Origin: Thiotrichaceae bacterium
GTDB lineage: Bacteria; Pseudomonadota; Gammaproteobacteria; Thiotrichales; Thiotrichaceae
DNA: 54,772 bases
Direction: 5' to 3'
Assembly: GCA_026991755.1 (NCBI GenBank)
Contig: JALXAX010000117.1
Span: 1 to 54,772 of the forward strand
Shown here: positions 14,655 through 25,418 of the stretch, one piece after another
Numbering within the stretch: position 1 is the first letter of the stretch
Layout: each line of letters opens with the position of its first letter
Notes under the pieces: generated by a model
Told to the model about the DNA's origin: nothing
Database searches by the model: none
The model's input: only the letters and a program-made list of their open reading frames with translations
Position numbers and translations under genes: made by a program

Positions 14655-17600
14655 ATGATTATCCTTTCTGGTAGCGATGCTTTATCAGCGTTCCGCAAAC
14701 AAAAATTATTACAGACTTTACAGCAAGCTGTTCCTTCCATTAGCCACCTTTCTGCGACATTTCAGCATCTTGTCAAATCCGATGTGACGCTGAATAAAAC
14801 TCAACAGGAAAAACTCGAACAGCTTCTTAGCTATGGCGAGTCGAATGATGATGTGAATGCTAAAGGACAGTTGTTCTTCGTAACGCCCCGTCCTGGAACC
14901 ATCTCACCGTGGTCAAGTAAAGCGACAGATATTGTGCATAACGCAGGTCTAGTTGAGATTGAGCGGGTTGAGCGAGGTGTTGCTTATCTAATCGAAGCGG
15001 ATGACAAGCTGCCGGATGCTGAACATCAAAAGCTTGTATCAATCTTGCATGATCGAATGATGGAAACTGTTTGGTCGAATCTAGACGATGCATCCATCTT
15101 ATTTACAGAAGCAAAACCAGCTGAATTCAGAACAGTAGATATCAGTACCGATGCCCAGACTGCATTAAGTACAGCCAATAAAGAATGGGGTTTAGCGCTT
15201 TCAGCTGATGAGATTGAATATTTAGCAGATCGCTATAAAGAGCTAGATCGTAATCCCAGTGATATTGAATTAATGATGTTTGCACAAGCAAACTCAGAAC
15301 ATTGTCGTCATAAAATCTTTAATGCGGATTGGGTGATTGATGGCAAAGAGCAAGAAAAATCCTTATTCTCGATGATCCGTAACACTTACCATCATGCACC
15401 TGAAGGTGTGCTTTCTGCTTATAAGGATAACTCATCGGTTGTTAAAGGCAGTATGGGTACACGCTTTAAACCAGACCCCGAAACGGGTGAATATGTGCCG
15501 ATTCGTGAACCCATTCATATGATTATGAAGGTTGAGACGCATAACCATCCAACGGCTATTTCTCCTTTTCCTGGTGCTGCAACAGGTTCTGGTGGTGAAA
15601 TCCGTGATGAAGGCGCAACAGGGATTGGCTCGAAGCCAAAAGCAGGTTTATCGGGTTTCTCCGTGTCGAATTTGAATATTCCTGATTACCCCATGCCTTG
15701 GGAAAAAGATTATGGTCGTCCTGACCGTATTGTTTCTGCACGTGAAATTATGCTTGAAGGGCCTATTGGTTCGGCAGCGTTTAGTAATGAGTTTGGTCGT
15801 CCTAATATTTGCGGTTATTTCCGAACTTTTGAAGCGGAAGTGCCAGGGCCTTCGACATCAGGAACAGAGCTACGTGGCTATCACAAGCCCATTATGCTGG
15901 CAGGTGGTTTAGGTAGTATTCGCGAAGGCCATATCGAAAAGAACGATATTCCTGAAGGAACACCTATTGTTGTGCTTGGTGGCCCTGCTATGTTGATTGG
16001 CCTAGGTGGTGGGGCTGCTTCTTCAATGACGAGTGGAACTAGTTGCGAGGATTTAGATTTTGCCTCTGTGCAACGTGGTAACCCAGAAATGGAACGTCGC
16101 TGTCAGGAAGTGATTGATCAATGTGTTGCACTTGGCGATGAAACGCCTGTGTTATCACTACATGATATAGGTGCAGGTGGTTTGTCTAATGGTGTTCCAG
16201 AAATCATCAATGATGCAGGTAAAGGTGGTGTGTTTTCATTACGTAATATCCCCAATGATGAGCAAAGCATGTCGCCGATGGAAATCTGGTGTAACGAAGC
16301 ACAAGAGCGTTATGTATTAGCGATTGACGTGAATAAGCTAGAGCAATTCAAAGCGATTTGTGAGCGTGAACGTGCGGTTTATGCGGTGATTGGTGAAGCA
16401 ACCGACAAGCAAGAATTAGTGCTAGAAGATAGTTTGTTTGATAACAAGCCGATTAATATCCCTATGGATGTGTTGTTTGGTAAAGCGCCCAAAATGGTAC
16501 GTGATGTGCATCACAAAACCTTCCATAAGCCAGAGCTTAGCTTTGAAGGAATTGAGTTAGCGGATGCGGTTGAACGTGTGTTGCGTTTGCCCACCGTAGC
16601 GTCGAAATCCTTTTTAATTACCATTGGTGATCGTACGGTAACAGGAATGGTTACACGGGATCAGATGGTTGGTCCATGGCAAGTCCCGGTGGCTGATGTC
16701 GCCGTAACGTGCGCTGATTATGAAGGCTATGCAGGTGAATCAATGGCACTGGGAGAGCGTACTCCTATCGCTTTGGTGAATGCAGCCGCTTCTGGGCGTA
16801 TGGCCATTGGTGAGGCGATTACCAATATCGCTGCTAGTCGTATAGAAAAGTTGGCTGATATAAGGCTTTCAGCTAACTGGATGGCAGCAGCAGGGCATGA
16901 AGGTGAAGATGCTTTATTGTTTGATACCGTGAAAGCAGTGGGCGAGGAAATGTGCCCTGAATTGGGTTTGGCTATTCCCGTTGGTAAAGACTCACTTTCC
17001 ATGAAAAGCGTGTGGGAGCAAGAGGGCACACAGCGTGAAATGACAGCACCGTTATCGTTAATAATTACAGCGTTCGGTATCGTCAAAGATGTGCGTAAAA
17101 CGTTGACCCCTCAATTAAGAACAGACCAAGGTGACTCTGACCTTATCCTGATTGATTTAGGTAAAGGCAGTAACCGTATGGCGGCTTCGGCTTTTGCTCA
17201 AGTGTATTCACAAGTCGGTCATCATGCGCCAGATATTAAAGATACTCATGCATTAAAAGCTTTCTTCAATAGCATTCAAACCTTAAATAAAGACGGCTTA
17301 CTGATGGCTTATCATGATCGTTCAGATGGCGGTTTATTGGCTACTGTGTGCGAGATGGCCTTTGCCGGTCATACAGGGGTAAACATCAAACTGGATGATG
17401 TGGGTAGTGATGTGATGACGGCATTATTCAACGAAGAACTAGGTGCGGTTATTCAGGTTCATCATAATGATACAGAAGAAATTTTGTCTGTATTGCGTGA
17501 AGCAGGTTTGAATAAACACACCCATGTGCTTGGTCAATTGAATGATGATGATCAGTTAAATATTACGTGGGGTGGAGAGTCGGTCTTTACAGAATCAAGA

Positions 17601-18548
17601 GTAAAACTACAGCAATATTGGTCAGAGACAAGCTACCGAATGCAAGCACTGCGAGATAATGCAGAGTGTGCAGAACAAGAGTTTAGTCAAGTTGCGGATG
17701 CGTCTGATACGGGTATCCCCGTAAAGCTTAGTTATGACGTAAGCGAAGATATTACGGCTCCCTTTATTAATGTTTTACGCCCAAGCGTAGCGGTATTACG
17801 TGAGCAAGGCATAAACGGCCAAACCGAAATGGCTGCCGCATTTGACAGAGCGGGTTTTAAGTCGGTTGATGTTCATATGACTGATATTATTGAAGGTCGT
17901 GTAAAGTTGGATGACTTCTCTGGCTTAGTCGCTTGTGGTGGCTTCTCTTATGGTGATGTACTGGGTGCAGGTGGTGGTTGGGCAAAAACCATTTTGCAAA
18001 ATAGCCGCGCCAAAGATGAATTCGCAGCTTTTTTCCAGCGTGATGATGTCTTCGGTTTAGGGGTTTGTAACGGCTGTCAGATGTTTTCACAGCTTAGCGA
18101 CTTAATCCCCGATACGGATCATTGGCCTCGTTTCCATAGAAACATGTCGGAGCAATTTGAAGCAAGACTATCAGCGGTCGAAGTACTTGAGTCTCCATCC
18201 GTATTTTTGCAAGGAATGGAAGGCTCTCGTTTGCCAATCGCTGTAGCTCATGGTGAAGGCCGAGCCGTCTTTGGTGATCAGTCTGCTGAAGATGTTTTAA
18301 AACAAAATCTAGTTAGTCTTCAATACATCGACCACAATGGAAAAGCTACAGAAAAGTATCCGCTTAACCCAAATGGTTCACCTGATGGTGTAACAGGCTT
18401 AACCACAACTGATGGACGATTCACTATTATGATGCCGCATCCTGAGCGCTTATTTAGAAGCGTACAATATTCATGGAAGCCTGAAGGCTGGGGTGAAGAC
18501 GGTGCCTGGTTGCGGATGTTTAGAAATGCACGGATATTTGTAGGGTAG
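14655..18548 (+). CDS. purL: Phosphoribosylformylglycinamidine synthase
   Basis: A 1297-residue large-type PurL that converts FGAR, glutamine and ATP to FGAM in purine synthesis. In order it has an N-terminal PurS-like domain, a linker, two AIR-synthase-related halves (for example [25 protein letters not shown] and PVGKDSLSM), and a C-terminal class I glutaminase domain. The catalytic triad is Cys1138 (GVCNGCQ), His1262 and Glu1264 (PHPER). Length equals the enteric enzyme. It stands alone with a palindrome just past the stop. Confidence 0.98.
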   Translation: MIILSGSDALSAFRKQKLLQTLQQAVPSISHLSATFQHLVKSDVTLNKTQQEKLEQLLSYGESNDDVNAKGQLFFVTPRPGTISPWSSKATDIVHNAGLVEIERVERGVAYLIEADDKLPDAEHQKLVSILHDRMMETVWSNLDDASILFTEAKPAEFRTVDISTDAQTALSTANKEWGLALSADEIEYLADRYKELDRNPSDIELMMFAQANSEHCRHKIFNADWVIDGKEQEKSLFSMIRNTYHHAPEGVLSAYKDNSSVVKGSMGTRFKPDPETGEYVPIREPIHMIMKVETHNHPTAISPFPGAATGSGGEIRDEGATGIGSKPKAGLSGFSVSNLNIPDYPMPWEKDYGRPDRIVSAREIMLEGPIGSAAFSNEFGRPNICGYFRTFEAEVPGPSTSGTELRGYHKPIMLAGGLGSIREGHIEKNDIPEGTPIVVLGGPAMLIGLGGGAASSMTSGTSCEDLDFASVQRGNPEMERRCQEVIDQCVALGDETPVLSLHDIGAGGLSNGVPEIINDAGKGGVFSLRNIPNDEQSMSPMEIWCNEAQERYVLAIDVNKLEQFKAICERERAVYAVIGEATDKQELVLEDSLFDNKPINIPMDVLFGKAPKMVRDVHHKTFHKPELSFEGIELADAVERVLRLPTVASKSFLITIGDRTVTGMVTRDQMVGPWQVPVADVAVTCADYEGYAGESMALGERTPIALVNAAASGRMAIGEAITNIAASRIEKLADIRLSANWMAAAGHEGEDALLFDTVKAVGEEMCPELGLAIPVGKDSLSMKSVWEQEGTQREMTAPLSLIITAFGIVKDVRKTLTPQLRTDQGDSDLILIDLGKGSNRMAASAFAQVYSQVGHHAPDIKDTHALKAFFNSIQTLNKDGLLMAYHDRSDGGLLATVCEMAFAGHTGVNIKLDDVGSDVMTALFNEELGAVIQVHHNDTEEILSVLREAGLNKHTHVLGQLNDDDQLNITWGGESVFTESRVKLQQYWSETSYRMQALRDNAECAEQEFSQVADASDTGIPVKLSYDVSEDITAPFINVLRPSVAVLREQGINGQTEMAAAFDRAGFKSVDVHMTDIIEGRVKLDDFSGLVACGGFSYGDVLGAGGGWAKTILQNSRAKDEFAAFFQRDDVFGLGVCNGCQMFSQLSDLIPDTDHWPRFHRNMSEQFEARLSAVEVLESPSVFLQGMEGSRLPIAVAHGEGRAVFGDQSAEDVLKQNLVSLQYIDHNGKATEKYPLNPNGSPDGVTGLTTTDGRFTIMMPHPERLFRSVQYSWKPEGWGEDGAWLRMFRNARIFVG

Positions 18549-18549
18549 T

Positions 18550-18576
18550 GTAAGACGTTGCATGCAACGTCTCTAC
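18550..18576. repeat. Perfect palindrome AGACGTTGCATGCAACGTCT after purL
   Basis: The 20-bp core at 18553-18572 is a perfect palindrome, extended by GTA and CTAC outside. It begins almost directly after the purL stop (18548). This palindrome type recurs in many bacterial genomes as a dispersed repeat; here it may serve as a terminator stem. Confidence 0.6.
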
Positions 18577-18732
18577 GGGAAATTTATTCCGTGTATAGAT
18601 ATGGGAGTCAGCTTAAGGGCTAAAGGAATGGTAGATATCTTAGAATTGTTTAATGGTGAAAGTTAATCCAGAACGGGACTAATTTACAAGGTACTTTCTC
18701 TCGTTGATGTAGGCCTAGGTGAGCAATATAAG

Positions 18733-19299
18733 TTAATGAGCTTGGATCCTTCCAAGCTCATCTAGTATAGATAAAACTAAAGATCGACCTTGTTGTCCCA
18801 TGCCTTTGCATAGAATGTCTGGGTCTCTTTCACCATCAATAATAGTCTTCATAATTCCCCCCAAGCGGCTCATGTCTCCTCCAGCTCTACTCATTTGCTC
18901 AGCCATATTTGATAATAGGACGAGTGCTTGAGCGTTGCCTGTCGCTGCTTCATGGATCATGCTGGCTATTCCTGGTGCTGCCATTGTTGCGTCACCTGTT
19001 GCTCCATCACCTTCTGGTAGCATCGCAGGGTTCTGAATTCCATTCAGAATAGCATTTATAATGACAGTGTCTTCTTCATCTAGCCCATTCATACCTCCCA
19101 AGTTTTCTCTGTTTCTTTCGCCAGAAAGTATCTTGCGAATAGCGGCAACCAGTGTAACCCATCCATTATTTGCGCTGATCGTTAGAACATCGTTCAATTT
19201 TGGGCGTAGTTCTTCTTGCTGTAGAGAATGCACAACAAGGCGTATCAAACTGGAATGAGTTTGGATGACTTGTTGATATTTATCTGGGTAAATTTGCAT
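18733..19299 (-). CDS. Unrecognised protein with internal duplication, next to fis
   Basis: A 188-residue soluble, mainly helical protein of unknown function. Two segments look alike: KILSGERNRENLGG-x9-VIINAILNGI (about 56-88) and TIIDGERDPDILCKG-x5-LVLSILDEL (about 152-183). This suggests an ancient duplication of a roughly 35-residue helical unit. A Gly/Ala/Met-rich middle separates them. It lies 30 bp downstream of fis on the same strand and may share its transcript. No signal peptide or membrane segment is seen. Confidence 0.65.
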   Translation of the reverse strand: MQIYPDKYQQVIQTHSSLIRLVVHSLQQEELRPKLNDVLTISANNGWVTLVAAIRKILSGERNRENLGGMNGLDEEDTVIINAILNGIQNPAMLPEGDGATGDATMAAPGIASMIHEAATGNAQALVLLSNMAEQMSRAGGDMSRLGGIMKTIIDGERDPDILCKGMGQQGRSLVLSILDELGRIQAH

Positions 19300-19329
19300 T
19301 GTGGGTAAGTTTTATCTAATTTAATACGA

Positions 19330-19590
19330 TTATATTAGGCCATGACGCTTAAGTTTAGAGCGTAATGTAGCACGATTGATACCAAGGCAGATAGCCGCGC
19401 GTGATTGATTACCATGAGTGCGCTCCATGATAACTTCTAGTAACGGCTTTTCTACTTCGTCAATAATCTGACGATAAAGGTTTGTCGGATCTTGGTCGCC
19501 AAGGCTTGCTAAATAGTCACTTGAAACGTTAGATACAGTACCTGACAATAAAGATGCCTGACTCTCTGCTAATGAGGTGTGGTTGTTCAT
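19330..19590 (-). CDS. fis: Fis, nucleoid-associated DNA-binding protein
   Basis: An 86-residue Fis homologue, slightly shorter than the 98-residue enteric protein at the N-terminus. The C-terminal helix-turn-helix is intact (NQSRAAICLGINRATLRSKL, residues 61-80). Fis bends DNA and regulates rRNA, recombination and growth-phase genes. The start lies 3 bp after the dusB stop, the classic dusB-fis operon, so the two are co-transcribed. Confidence 0.95.
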   Translation of the reverse strand: MNNHTSLAESQASLLSGTVSNVSSDYLASLGDQDPTNLYRQIIDEVEKPLLEVIMERTHGNQSRAAICLGINRATLRSKLKRHGLI

Positions 19591-19593
19591 AAT

Positions 19594-20574
19594 TTATACC
19601 TTTTCTTCGTTGGGGGGATTTCCAAGTACATTCTCAAGAGCTTGTACTTGGGCTTCTGGATGTTGGTATCCAAAAATTATCTTCTTTATTTCGGTGGAGT
19701 AGCCCAATTTCTGCAAGTACCAGCCGATATGTTTTCTGGCAATGCGGACACCCGTCTTTTCACCGAATAAAAGATGAATATGTTTAATGTGATCAATGAT
19801 GATATTACTTTTTTGATCAAAAGATAGATCAGCGGGTAGTACCCCCGTCTCTAATAATTTGTTATAGCGTTGAAAGATCCATGGCTGACCTTGAGCCGCA
19901 CGACCAATCATGAGGCCATCAACACCTGTGTAGTCCAGTACAAATTTAAGGTCTTCTTTGTGGCGAAGATCTCCATTGGCGATGACAGGAATCTGAACAG
20001 CACTTTTGACACGTCGGATGGTTTCGTATTCAGCGTATCCGAGATAGGCGTCTTGGCGAGTTCTACCGTGTACTGAAAGTGCCGAAATATTGTGTTGCTC
20101 AGCTATTTTGGCGATTTCTATGGCATTACGGTTCTTTCGAGACCAGCCTGTTCTCATCTTTAGTGTGACGGGTACACTGGATGTTTTTGTAACTGCTTTG
20201 ATGATGGCTTTAACGGTTTCGGGGTCTTGCATAAGTGCTGAGCCTGCGGCTTTATTACAGACTTTTTTGGCAGGACAGCCCATATTAATATCAATGATTT
20301 GTGCACCTTTTTCGATGCTTAATTCTGCCGCCATTGCCATCATCTTTGGATCTGTTCCTGCAATTTGCACACTCCGAGGCTCGGCTTCACCTGCATGAGG
20401 TAAACGATGTGTAGATTTTTTCGAATCCCATAGATTGATGTCTGAAGTCAACATCTCAGAAGTGGCAAGGCCCGCACCAAATTGCTTGCACACGCGTCTA
20501 AAGGGAGGGTCCGTAATACCCGCCATAGGTGCTAATAGCAGTTTGCTAGTTAATGTATAAGGGCCGATTTGCAT
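19594..20574 (-). CDS. dusB: tRNA-dihydrouridine synthase B
   Basis: A 326-residue FMN enzyme that reduces uridine to dihydrouridine in tRNA. Key parts are APMAGITDPPFRR (15-27), catalytic Cys100 in INMGCPAKKV, and HGRTRQ further on. The ATG at 20574 gives the normal family start (IGPYTLTSKLLLAPMAG). A longer in-frame start (20745) would add 57 basic residues and overlap the preceding gene by 167 bp. It is in an operon with fis. Confidence 0.95.
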   Translation of the reverse strand: MQIGPYTLTSKLLLAPMAGITDPPFRRVCKQFGAGLATSEMLTSDINLWDSKKSTHRLPHAGEAEPRSVQIAGTDPKMMAMAAELSIEKGAQIIDINMGCPAKKVCNKAAGSALMQDPETVKAIIKAVTKTSSVPVTLKMRTGWSRKNRNAIEIAKIAEQHNISALSVHGRTRQDAYLGYAEYETIRRVKSAVQIPVIANGDLRHKEDLKFVLDYTGVDGLMIGRAAQGQPWIFQRYNKLLETGVLPADLSFDQKSNIIIDHIKHIHLLFGEKTGVRIARKHIGWYLQKLGYSTEIKKIIFGYQHPEAQVQALENVLGNPPNEEKV

Positions 20575-20578
20575 ATGC

Positions 20579-21307
20579 TTATAAGAAGTTAAATTGAAAA
20601 GTAACGGCTTCTTTGCCAGGGTCTTGAATTTGGATTTTAAAGGTAATGGTTTCACCTTCTTCAAATAACTCTTTATTGATTCTATTTTTTGGAGTGTATT
20701 CTTCAGGTCTAAATCTGCGTAGTGTGATGACGTCAGAGTTTGCATCGAGGAAGCTGACTTCTACGAGCGGTAGGGGTTGTTTATAATTAGCATTGTTCCT
20801 CATCGTTGCAGTAACGATAAGTGCGCCAGGTTTATTCGGGTGTGCATAAACGTTGCGGCTAGCTATTTCAATTTTGGTTGGGTCGCGTTTAAGTGCAATG
20901 CTACAACCGAGTGTTTTACATACAGATCGTGTCATCGATGAAGTGAGTGGTTGTTGGACTAACCAGTTACGTGATGTATAGAGTGTTTGCAATAGCAGTA
21001 ACGTTAATAAACCAATTCCAGCCCATAGCATATATTTTCTAGCACGATCCTGGGTAGGGGTTGCTGAGTATGTAGTGTTTGTTGAGGAGTTTGGGGCATT
21101 CCTCGTTCGTGAAAGCACTGGGTGCTTTTGTATATTAGTTTCAGCTGTCATGGTTCCATCAAGCCCGTCTGGCAATGTACTACTCAAAGAGTCCATTGCA
21201 TCGAAGGTATTATTACATTCACCACAGCGTAAGCGACCGTGTGCGGCTGTGATTTCTTTCATGCTGACGCGAAAAATAGCTTCGCAATGTGGGCATTGTG
21301 TATACAT
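20579..21307 (-). CDS. Zinc-ribbon and DUF3426 membrane protein
   Basis: A 242-residue protein with an N-terminal MJ0042-type zinc ribbon (C5, C8, C28, C31), a polar linker, one membrane helix (about 90-110) and a C-terminal DUF3426 domain (LIVTATMRNNANYKQPLP and VEVSFLDA). This gene commonly sits between prmA and dusB in gammaproteobacteria. Its role is unknown; a cytoplasmic zinc ribbon with an extracytoplasmic beta domain is inferred. It is followed 4 bp later by dusB. Confidence 0.85.
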   Translation of the reverse strand: MYTQCPHCEAIFRVSMKEITAAHGRLRCGECNNTFDAMDSLSSTLPDGLDGTMTAETNIQKHPVLSRTRNAPNSSTNTTYSATPTQDRARKYMLWAGIGLLTLLLLQTLYTSRNWLVQQPLTSSMTRSVCKTLGCSIALKRDPTKIEIASRNVYAHPNKPGALIVTATMRNNANYKQPLPLVEVSFLDANSDVITLRRFRPEEYTPKNRINKELFEEGETITFKIQIQDPGKEAVTFQFNFL

Positions 21308-21542
21308 TCGATTAGTACTTTTTAAGACGATGATAGATTGTTTTCGTTGACATCTATTGGTTAAGACCCGAATGCGTACCTGTGTCTATTAGGTATGCGA
21401 TTTAATTAATCAATTTGATAGATATTTTAGCAATTTATAGTGGGCAAAAAGAAGACAGGTCATCTGGGATTTAATGCCAGTAGGCGGATATTTGACCAGT
21501 TTGTCCGTATTTGGTTCTTATTATTTTATTTATGTATGGTGG

Positions 21543-22421
21543 TTATAACTTTTTTTGACCTGTTACTCGTAACCAGCCTTCGGATGATGACACGGCAATA
21601 TCATCAAAATAAGGAGAGTAAGCGTCGACTATGGCGTTCTCTTGATTGGCAAGAATACCTGAAAGAACGATTTTTCCTTGTGGTTTGACAAGGTTAGCCA
21701 ATGTGGGAGCTAGTTCAGTCAATGGGCCAGATAGAATATTTGCGAGCATAATGTCGACGGGTTCTGTTGGCAGATCTTCGGGCAAGTAATTACTGATAGC
21801 AGTGCTAGGGATACCGTTAATTTGCATATTGTCTTTTGTAGCAATAAACGCTTGTTTGTCAATATCGGTAGCTACTACATGTGTCGCTCCAAGCTTTATC
21901 GCAGCAATAGCTAAAATTCCTGAGCCAGAACCATAATCAATGAGGGTGAGGGCTTTGGGAGGGTGGTTGTCTAGCCATTCAAGGCAGAGTGCGGTGGTTG
22001 GGTGGGTGCCTGTACCGAAGGCTAGGCCTGGGTCTAATAGTATCTGCGTACTGCCATCATCAGGTCTTTCACTGTGGGTTGGGTAAATCCATAGGTTGTT
22101 GCCAAACTTCATCGGATGAAAATGTTCCATCCAGGTGCGTTCCCATTGTTGTTCTTCAAGTATCTCTGTTCGCAGTTTAATTTGATTAGGGAATTGTTTT
22201 TCAAGCTTTTCAGTGAGGCTGTTTAACGAGGTATCCGCTTCAAACATGCCCGTTATGATGAGGTGATCCCATAGTGGAGTTTCGCCTGGTAAGGGTTCTA
22301 AGACGGGGTTGTCTTTAGCGTCCTGATAGGTGACAGATACAGCACCCGCTGTTTCCATAAGGGTGCTGATCTCTGCTTCATGCTGAGTAATGGTTTGGCA
22401 ATGTAGTTGTATCCAACTCAC
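21543..22421 (-). CDS. prmA: Ribosomal protein L11 methyltransferase
   Basis: A 292-residue SAM-dependent enzyme that trimethylates L11. An N-terminal substrate-recognition domain is followed by the methyltransferase fold with motif I IDYGSGSGILAIAA (the usual Cys of GCGSG is Ser here) and the NPPY-equivalent ANILSGPL. It begins 2 bp after accC stops. About 235 bp separate it from the next gene. Confidence 0.95.
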   Translation of the reverse strand: MSWIQLHCQTITQHEAEISTLMETAGAVSVTYQDAKDNPVLEPLPGETPLWDHLIITGMFEADTSLNSLTEKLEKQFPNQIKLRTEILEEQQWERTWMEHFHPMKFGNNLWIYPTHSERPDDGSTQILLDPGLAFGTGTHPTTALCLEWLDNHPPKALTLIDYGSGSGILAIAAIKLGATHVVATDIDKQAFIATKDNMQINGIPSTAISNYLPEDLPTEPVDIMLANILSGPLTELAPTLANLVKPQGKIVLSGILANQENAIVDAYSPYFDDIAVSSSEGWLRVTGQKKL

Positions 22422-22423
22422 TA

Positions 22424-23767
22424 CTAGTCAGAACTTTCTAGCATATGTTCTAGGTGATGGATATTGGCTCCACCTTCCCTAAAGCCAGGGTCATCAAGAA
22501 TTTTAAGATGTAGTGGGATATTCGTTTTAATGCCTTCAATGATCATTTCTTTAAGGGCGCCCTGCATTCGGGTAATGGCTACTTCACGTGTTTCTCCATG
22601 AGTGATGAGCTTGCCAATCATAGAATCATAGTTTGGAGGTACGGTGTAGTCTGCATAGATATGTGAATCAACGCGAACACCTAATCCTCCAGGCGCATGG
22701 TAGCGAGTGATTTTTCCTGGTGAAGGCAGGAAAGTAACAGGGTCTTCAGCATTGATACGGCACTCAATAGAGTGACCACGAGGCTGTATGTTATTAGGTA
22801 TGATTAGTTTTTCACCTGCTGCAATACGAAGCTGCTGTTTAACTAAATCAATACCTGTAATTTGTTCGGTAACCGTATGTTCAACCTGAAGTCGAGTATT
22901 CATTTCGATGAAGTAGAAATCACCATTTTCATAGAGAAACTCAAAGGTTCCTGCGCCATGGTAATTAATACTTTTACAGGCATCTGCTAATACGCCACCA
23001 AGTTTCTCGCGTTCTTCAACAGGTAATCCTGGAGCAGGAGCTTCTTCAACCACTTTTTGGTGACGGCGTTGCATGGAGCAGTCCCGTTCACATAGGTGAA
23101 TTGCATTTCCATGCTTATCTGAAAGTACCTGAAACTCGATATGGCGAGGTGTTGTGAGGAATTTTTCCATGTATAACACATCATTGCCGAAGGCACCTTT
23201 GGCTTCGGTTTGAGTGAGACTGATGGATTCTAGTAAGTCTTCCTCTTTGTGAATAACTCGCATGCCACGTCCACCGCCACCACTGGTCGCTTTGATGATA
23301 ACGGGGTAGCCAATGTCATTAGCCATTTTCTTAACGTCTGCTTCGTCATCTGGAATAGCTCCATCAGAGCCTGGTACGCAGGGTACATTGGCTTTAATCA
23401 TCGCCTCTTTAGCAGAGATTTTATCACCCATTAAACGTATGGTTTCTGCTTTGGGGCCGATATAAATAAAGCCGCTAGATTCAACGCGTTCAGCAAAGTC
23501 TGCATTTTCAGATAAGAAGCCGTAACCAGGATGAATCGCATCCGCGTTAGTCAACTCGGCAGCGCTAATAATAGCGGGAATGTTTAGGTAACTTTCTGGT
23601 GAGGGAGGCGGGCCAATACAGACAGACTCGTCCGCTAAGCGAACATGTTTTAAGTCTCGGTCAGCTGTTGAATGAATGGCAACGGTCTTAATACCCATTT
23701 CTCGACAGGCACGTAAAATACGTAGAGCAATTTCTCCACGATTGGCAATCAGAACTTTTTTGATCAT
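22424..23767 (-). CDS. accC: Biotin carboxylase subunit of acetyl-CoA carboxylase
   Basis: A 447-residue ATP-grasp enzyme that carboxylates biotin on AccB, the first step of fatty-acid synthesis. Visible elements are the N-terminal [17 protein letters not shown], the glycine-rich ATP loop [17 protein letters not shown], the [11 protein letters not shown] block and [16 protein letters not shown]. Length is that of the enteric enzyme. It lies 29 bp downstream of accB in one operon. Confidence 0.98.
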   Translation of the reverse strand: MIKKVLIANRGEIALRILRACREMGIKTVAIHSTADRDLKHVRLADESVCIGPPPSPESYLNIPAIISAAELTNADAIHPGYGFLSENADFAERVESSGFIYIGPKAETIRLMGDKISAKEAMIKANVPCVPGSDGAIPDDEADVKKMANDIGYPVIIKATSGGGGRGMRVIHKEEDLLESISLTQTEAKGAFGNDVLYMEKFLTTPRHIEFQVLSDKHGNAIHLCERDCSMQRRHQKVVEEAPAPGLPVEEREKLGGVLADACKSINYHGAGTFEFLYENGDFYFIEMNTRLQVEHTVTEQITGIDLVKQQLRIAAGEKLIIPNNIQPRGHSIECRINAEDPVTFLPSPGKITRYHAPGGLGVRVDSHIYADYTVPPNYDSMIGKLITHGETREVAITRMQGALKEMIIEGIKTNIPLHLKILDDPGFREGGANIHHLEHMLESSD

Positions 23768-23796
23768 AAGTTTATTCCACCAGTGAGGCTGTTATG

Positions 23797-24264
23797 CTAT
23801 TCAACAATAATTAAGGGCTGACCAAATTCAACAGGTTGCTCGTCATCCACTAAAATGGCTTTCACGACACCTGATTTATCAGATTCAATTTGATTTAGCA
23901 TTTTCATTGCTTCAATGATACACAGTGTATCTCCGGCAGCAATATTATCGCCTACTTCAACAAAAGCAGGAGCACCTGGCGATGAAGAACGATAGAATGT
24001 GCCAACCATGGGGGAGGTTATTTGATGACCACTAGGGATGCCGCTATCGGCTTCTGCTACCGGGGCTGTTTCTACAGGGGGTGCTGCTACTGGAGCCGCA
24101 GCAACTGGGGCCGCAATAGGTGCTGCAGCAGCCGCTTGAATAATGGGGGCAACAGCAGAGGCTTTAGAAATTCGAACAGACTCTTCGCCTTCTTTTATTT
24201 CAATTTCTGCAATATCGCTATTTTCAATGAGATCGATTAGTTTTTTTACTTTTCTTACATCCAT
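23797..24264 (-). CDS. accB: Biotin carboxyl carrier protein
   Basis: A 155-residue carrier. An N-terminal recognition segment is followed by an Ala/Pro/Val-rich flexible linker (about 35-70) and the biotinyl domain with the EAMKM motif. Lys121 is the biotinylation site. It carries carboxybiotin between AccC and the AccAD transferase. It is 86 bp after aroQ and in the usual aroQ-accB-accC order. Confidence 0.98.
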   Translation of the reverse strand: MDVRKVKKLIDLIENSDIAEIEIKEGEESVRISKASAVAPIIQAAAAAPIAAPVAAAPVAAPPVETAPVAEADSGIPSGHQITSPMVGTFYRSSSPGAPAFVEVGDNIAAGDTLCIIEAMKMLNQIESDKSGVVKAILVDDEQPVEFGQPLIIVE

Positions 24265-24350
24265 CTTTTATCCTGTCGGTTATGTTTGTAAGAAGGTGTT
24301 TGATAGTCAAAACCTTCTCTGTATTTGAAGCTATATCTATAAAAATAACT

Positions 24351-24788
24351 TCAGCTGAGTTTTTCTATGGCTGCTTGTAGAGCTAGCTCGTATCCTTTTA
24401 CGCCTAATCCAATGATAACGCCATCTGCTATATCAGAGAAGTAGGAATGATGTCTAAATGTTTCCCTGTTATAAATATTTGAAATATGAATTTCAATAAA
24501 TGGGATATTGATACCTAATAAAGCATCACGTAGTGCAATACTAGTATGAGTAAATGCACCTAGGTTAATTATTATATAGTTGATTTGGTCACTATGCGCG
24601 CGGTGAATTCGGTCAATAATTTCATGTTCAGCGTTACTTTGAAAGCAATCCAGGTGATGCTGGTTTTGTTTGGCATAGCTTATTAGTTTCTTTTCTATAT
24701 CCGATAACTGAGTGTTACCGTACTTTTCAGGCTCGCGCGTACCTAGTAGGTTTAGATTTGGGCCATTAATTAGTAAGATTTTCGACAT
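24351..24788 (-). CDS. aroQ: Type II 3-dehydroquinate dehydratase
   Basis: A 145-residue dodecameric-type enzyme of the shikimate pathway. It has the N-terminal [17 protein letters not shown] block, the active-site Tyr in [15 protein letters not shown], and the EIHISN loop with the catalytic His. It heads the acc operon; its upstream region carries a deleted family A MITE 21 bp away, close to where the promoter should lie. Confidence 0.97.
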   Translation of the reverse strand: MSKILLINGPNLNLLGTREPEKYGNTQLSDIEKKLISYAKQNQHHLDCFQSNAEHEIIDRIHRAHSDQINYIIINLGAFTHTSIALRDALLGINIPFIEIHISNIYNRETFRHHSYFSDIADGVIIGLGVKGYELALQAAIEKLS

Positions 24789-24809
24789 CGCGTCTATCTC
24801 ATTTTTAAT

Positions 24810-24924
24810 GAGACTCTTGCATGAAAGAATTCGGCCGTTTCTTAGTGAGCTTGCCGTTTTATCAAAACGGTCAACTCAATTATTAAGTTTGTTAAATCCG
24901 TCATATCTTTCGTGCAAAGGTCTC
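24810..24924. mobile_element. Internally deleted 115-bp family A MITE
   Basis: The left end reads GAGACTCTTGCATGAAAG and the right end is TTTCGTGCAAAGGTCTC. TTAAT flanks both sides (24805-24809 and 24925-24929), again 5 bp. The interior matches the 12921-13132 element with roughly 100 bp missing. It lies in the aroQ upstream region. Confidence 0.82.
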
Positions 24925-25034
24925 TTAATATAAATTGGTGTGCCTCATTGTAGCATTGGGTGAGTTTACAGTAGTTAGCAACAATAAGTGGATATTTCGC
25001 GGATTTTACACATCAATTCGTTTACATACTAGTG

Positions 25035-25210
25035 CTTCAACCTAGAAAACGCAGTTGAGTCATGAAAGTCCACGCAAGATATTGGTGTGCATAGTAAAAC
25101 AGAAAAATTCGTAGTCACCTTAATTGGTGATAAGAAGTTTTTCTGTTTTGCTTGGTGCGCCAAGAGCTTGCGTGTCTTTTTCGTACCCAACTGTGCTTTC
25201 TAGGTTGAAG
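25035..25210. repeat. 176-bp hairpin element with CTTCAACCTAGAA ends (family B)
   Basis: The left arm starts CTTCAACCTAGAAAACGCAG and the right arm reads, inward, CTTCAACCTAGAAAGCACAG. Complementarity continues through ACGCAAG and AAAACAGAAAAA almost to the centre. No clear target duplication. The same ends occur at 40760-40896. Together with the MITE it fills much of the 24789-25418 gap, which has no gene. Confidence 0.75.
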
Positions 25211-25356
25211 TGAGGAGTTTATGTTATTGAATAATTTGTATGTTTAACAAACTTTTTGTAGAGGGAAATCAATCTTTCATAAATGATTTAAAAAGAAAAA
25301 GTAGGGCAGGGAGGACGGAGGGAATTAAAGTAGTCTGAGAGATATGGCAAACAAAA

Positions 25357-25385
25357 AAAGAGCTAGATATAAATCTAGCTCTTTT
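25357..25385. terminator. Bidirectional rho-independent terminator
   Basis: AAAAGAGCTAGAT pairs with ATCTAGCTCTTTT around a 3-nt loop, with A- and T-runs on the two sides. It lies 33 bp past the stop of the minus-strand lipoprotein gene. Confidence 0.85.
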
Positions 25386-25418
25386 AAATACTAATAAGTC
25401 GTTAAGATTGACTTATTA

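Noticed and set aside
16727-17086. 119-codon minus-strand frame inside purL
   Set aside because: Antisense to a highly conserved catalytic region; a codon-bias shadow.
20575-20745. Longer dusB start adding 57 residues
   Set aside because: The extension is basic, not family-like and overlaps the DUF3426 gene; the 20574 start gives the standard protein.
21440-21688. Plus-strand 82-codon frame with a hydrophobic stretch
   Set aside because: GTG start, and over half overlaps prmA in antisense; the hydrophobic part is short and no ribosome site is evident.
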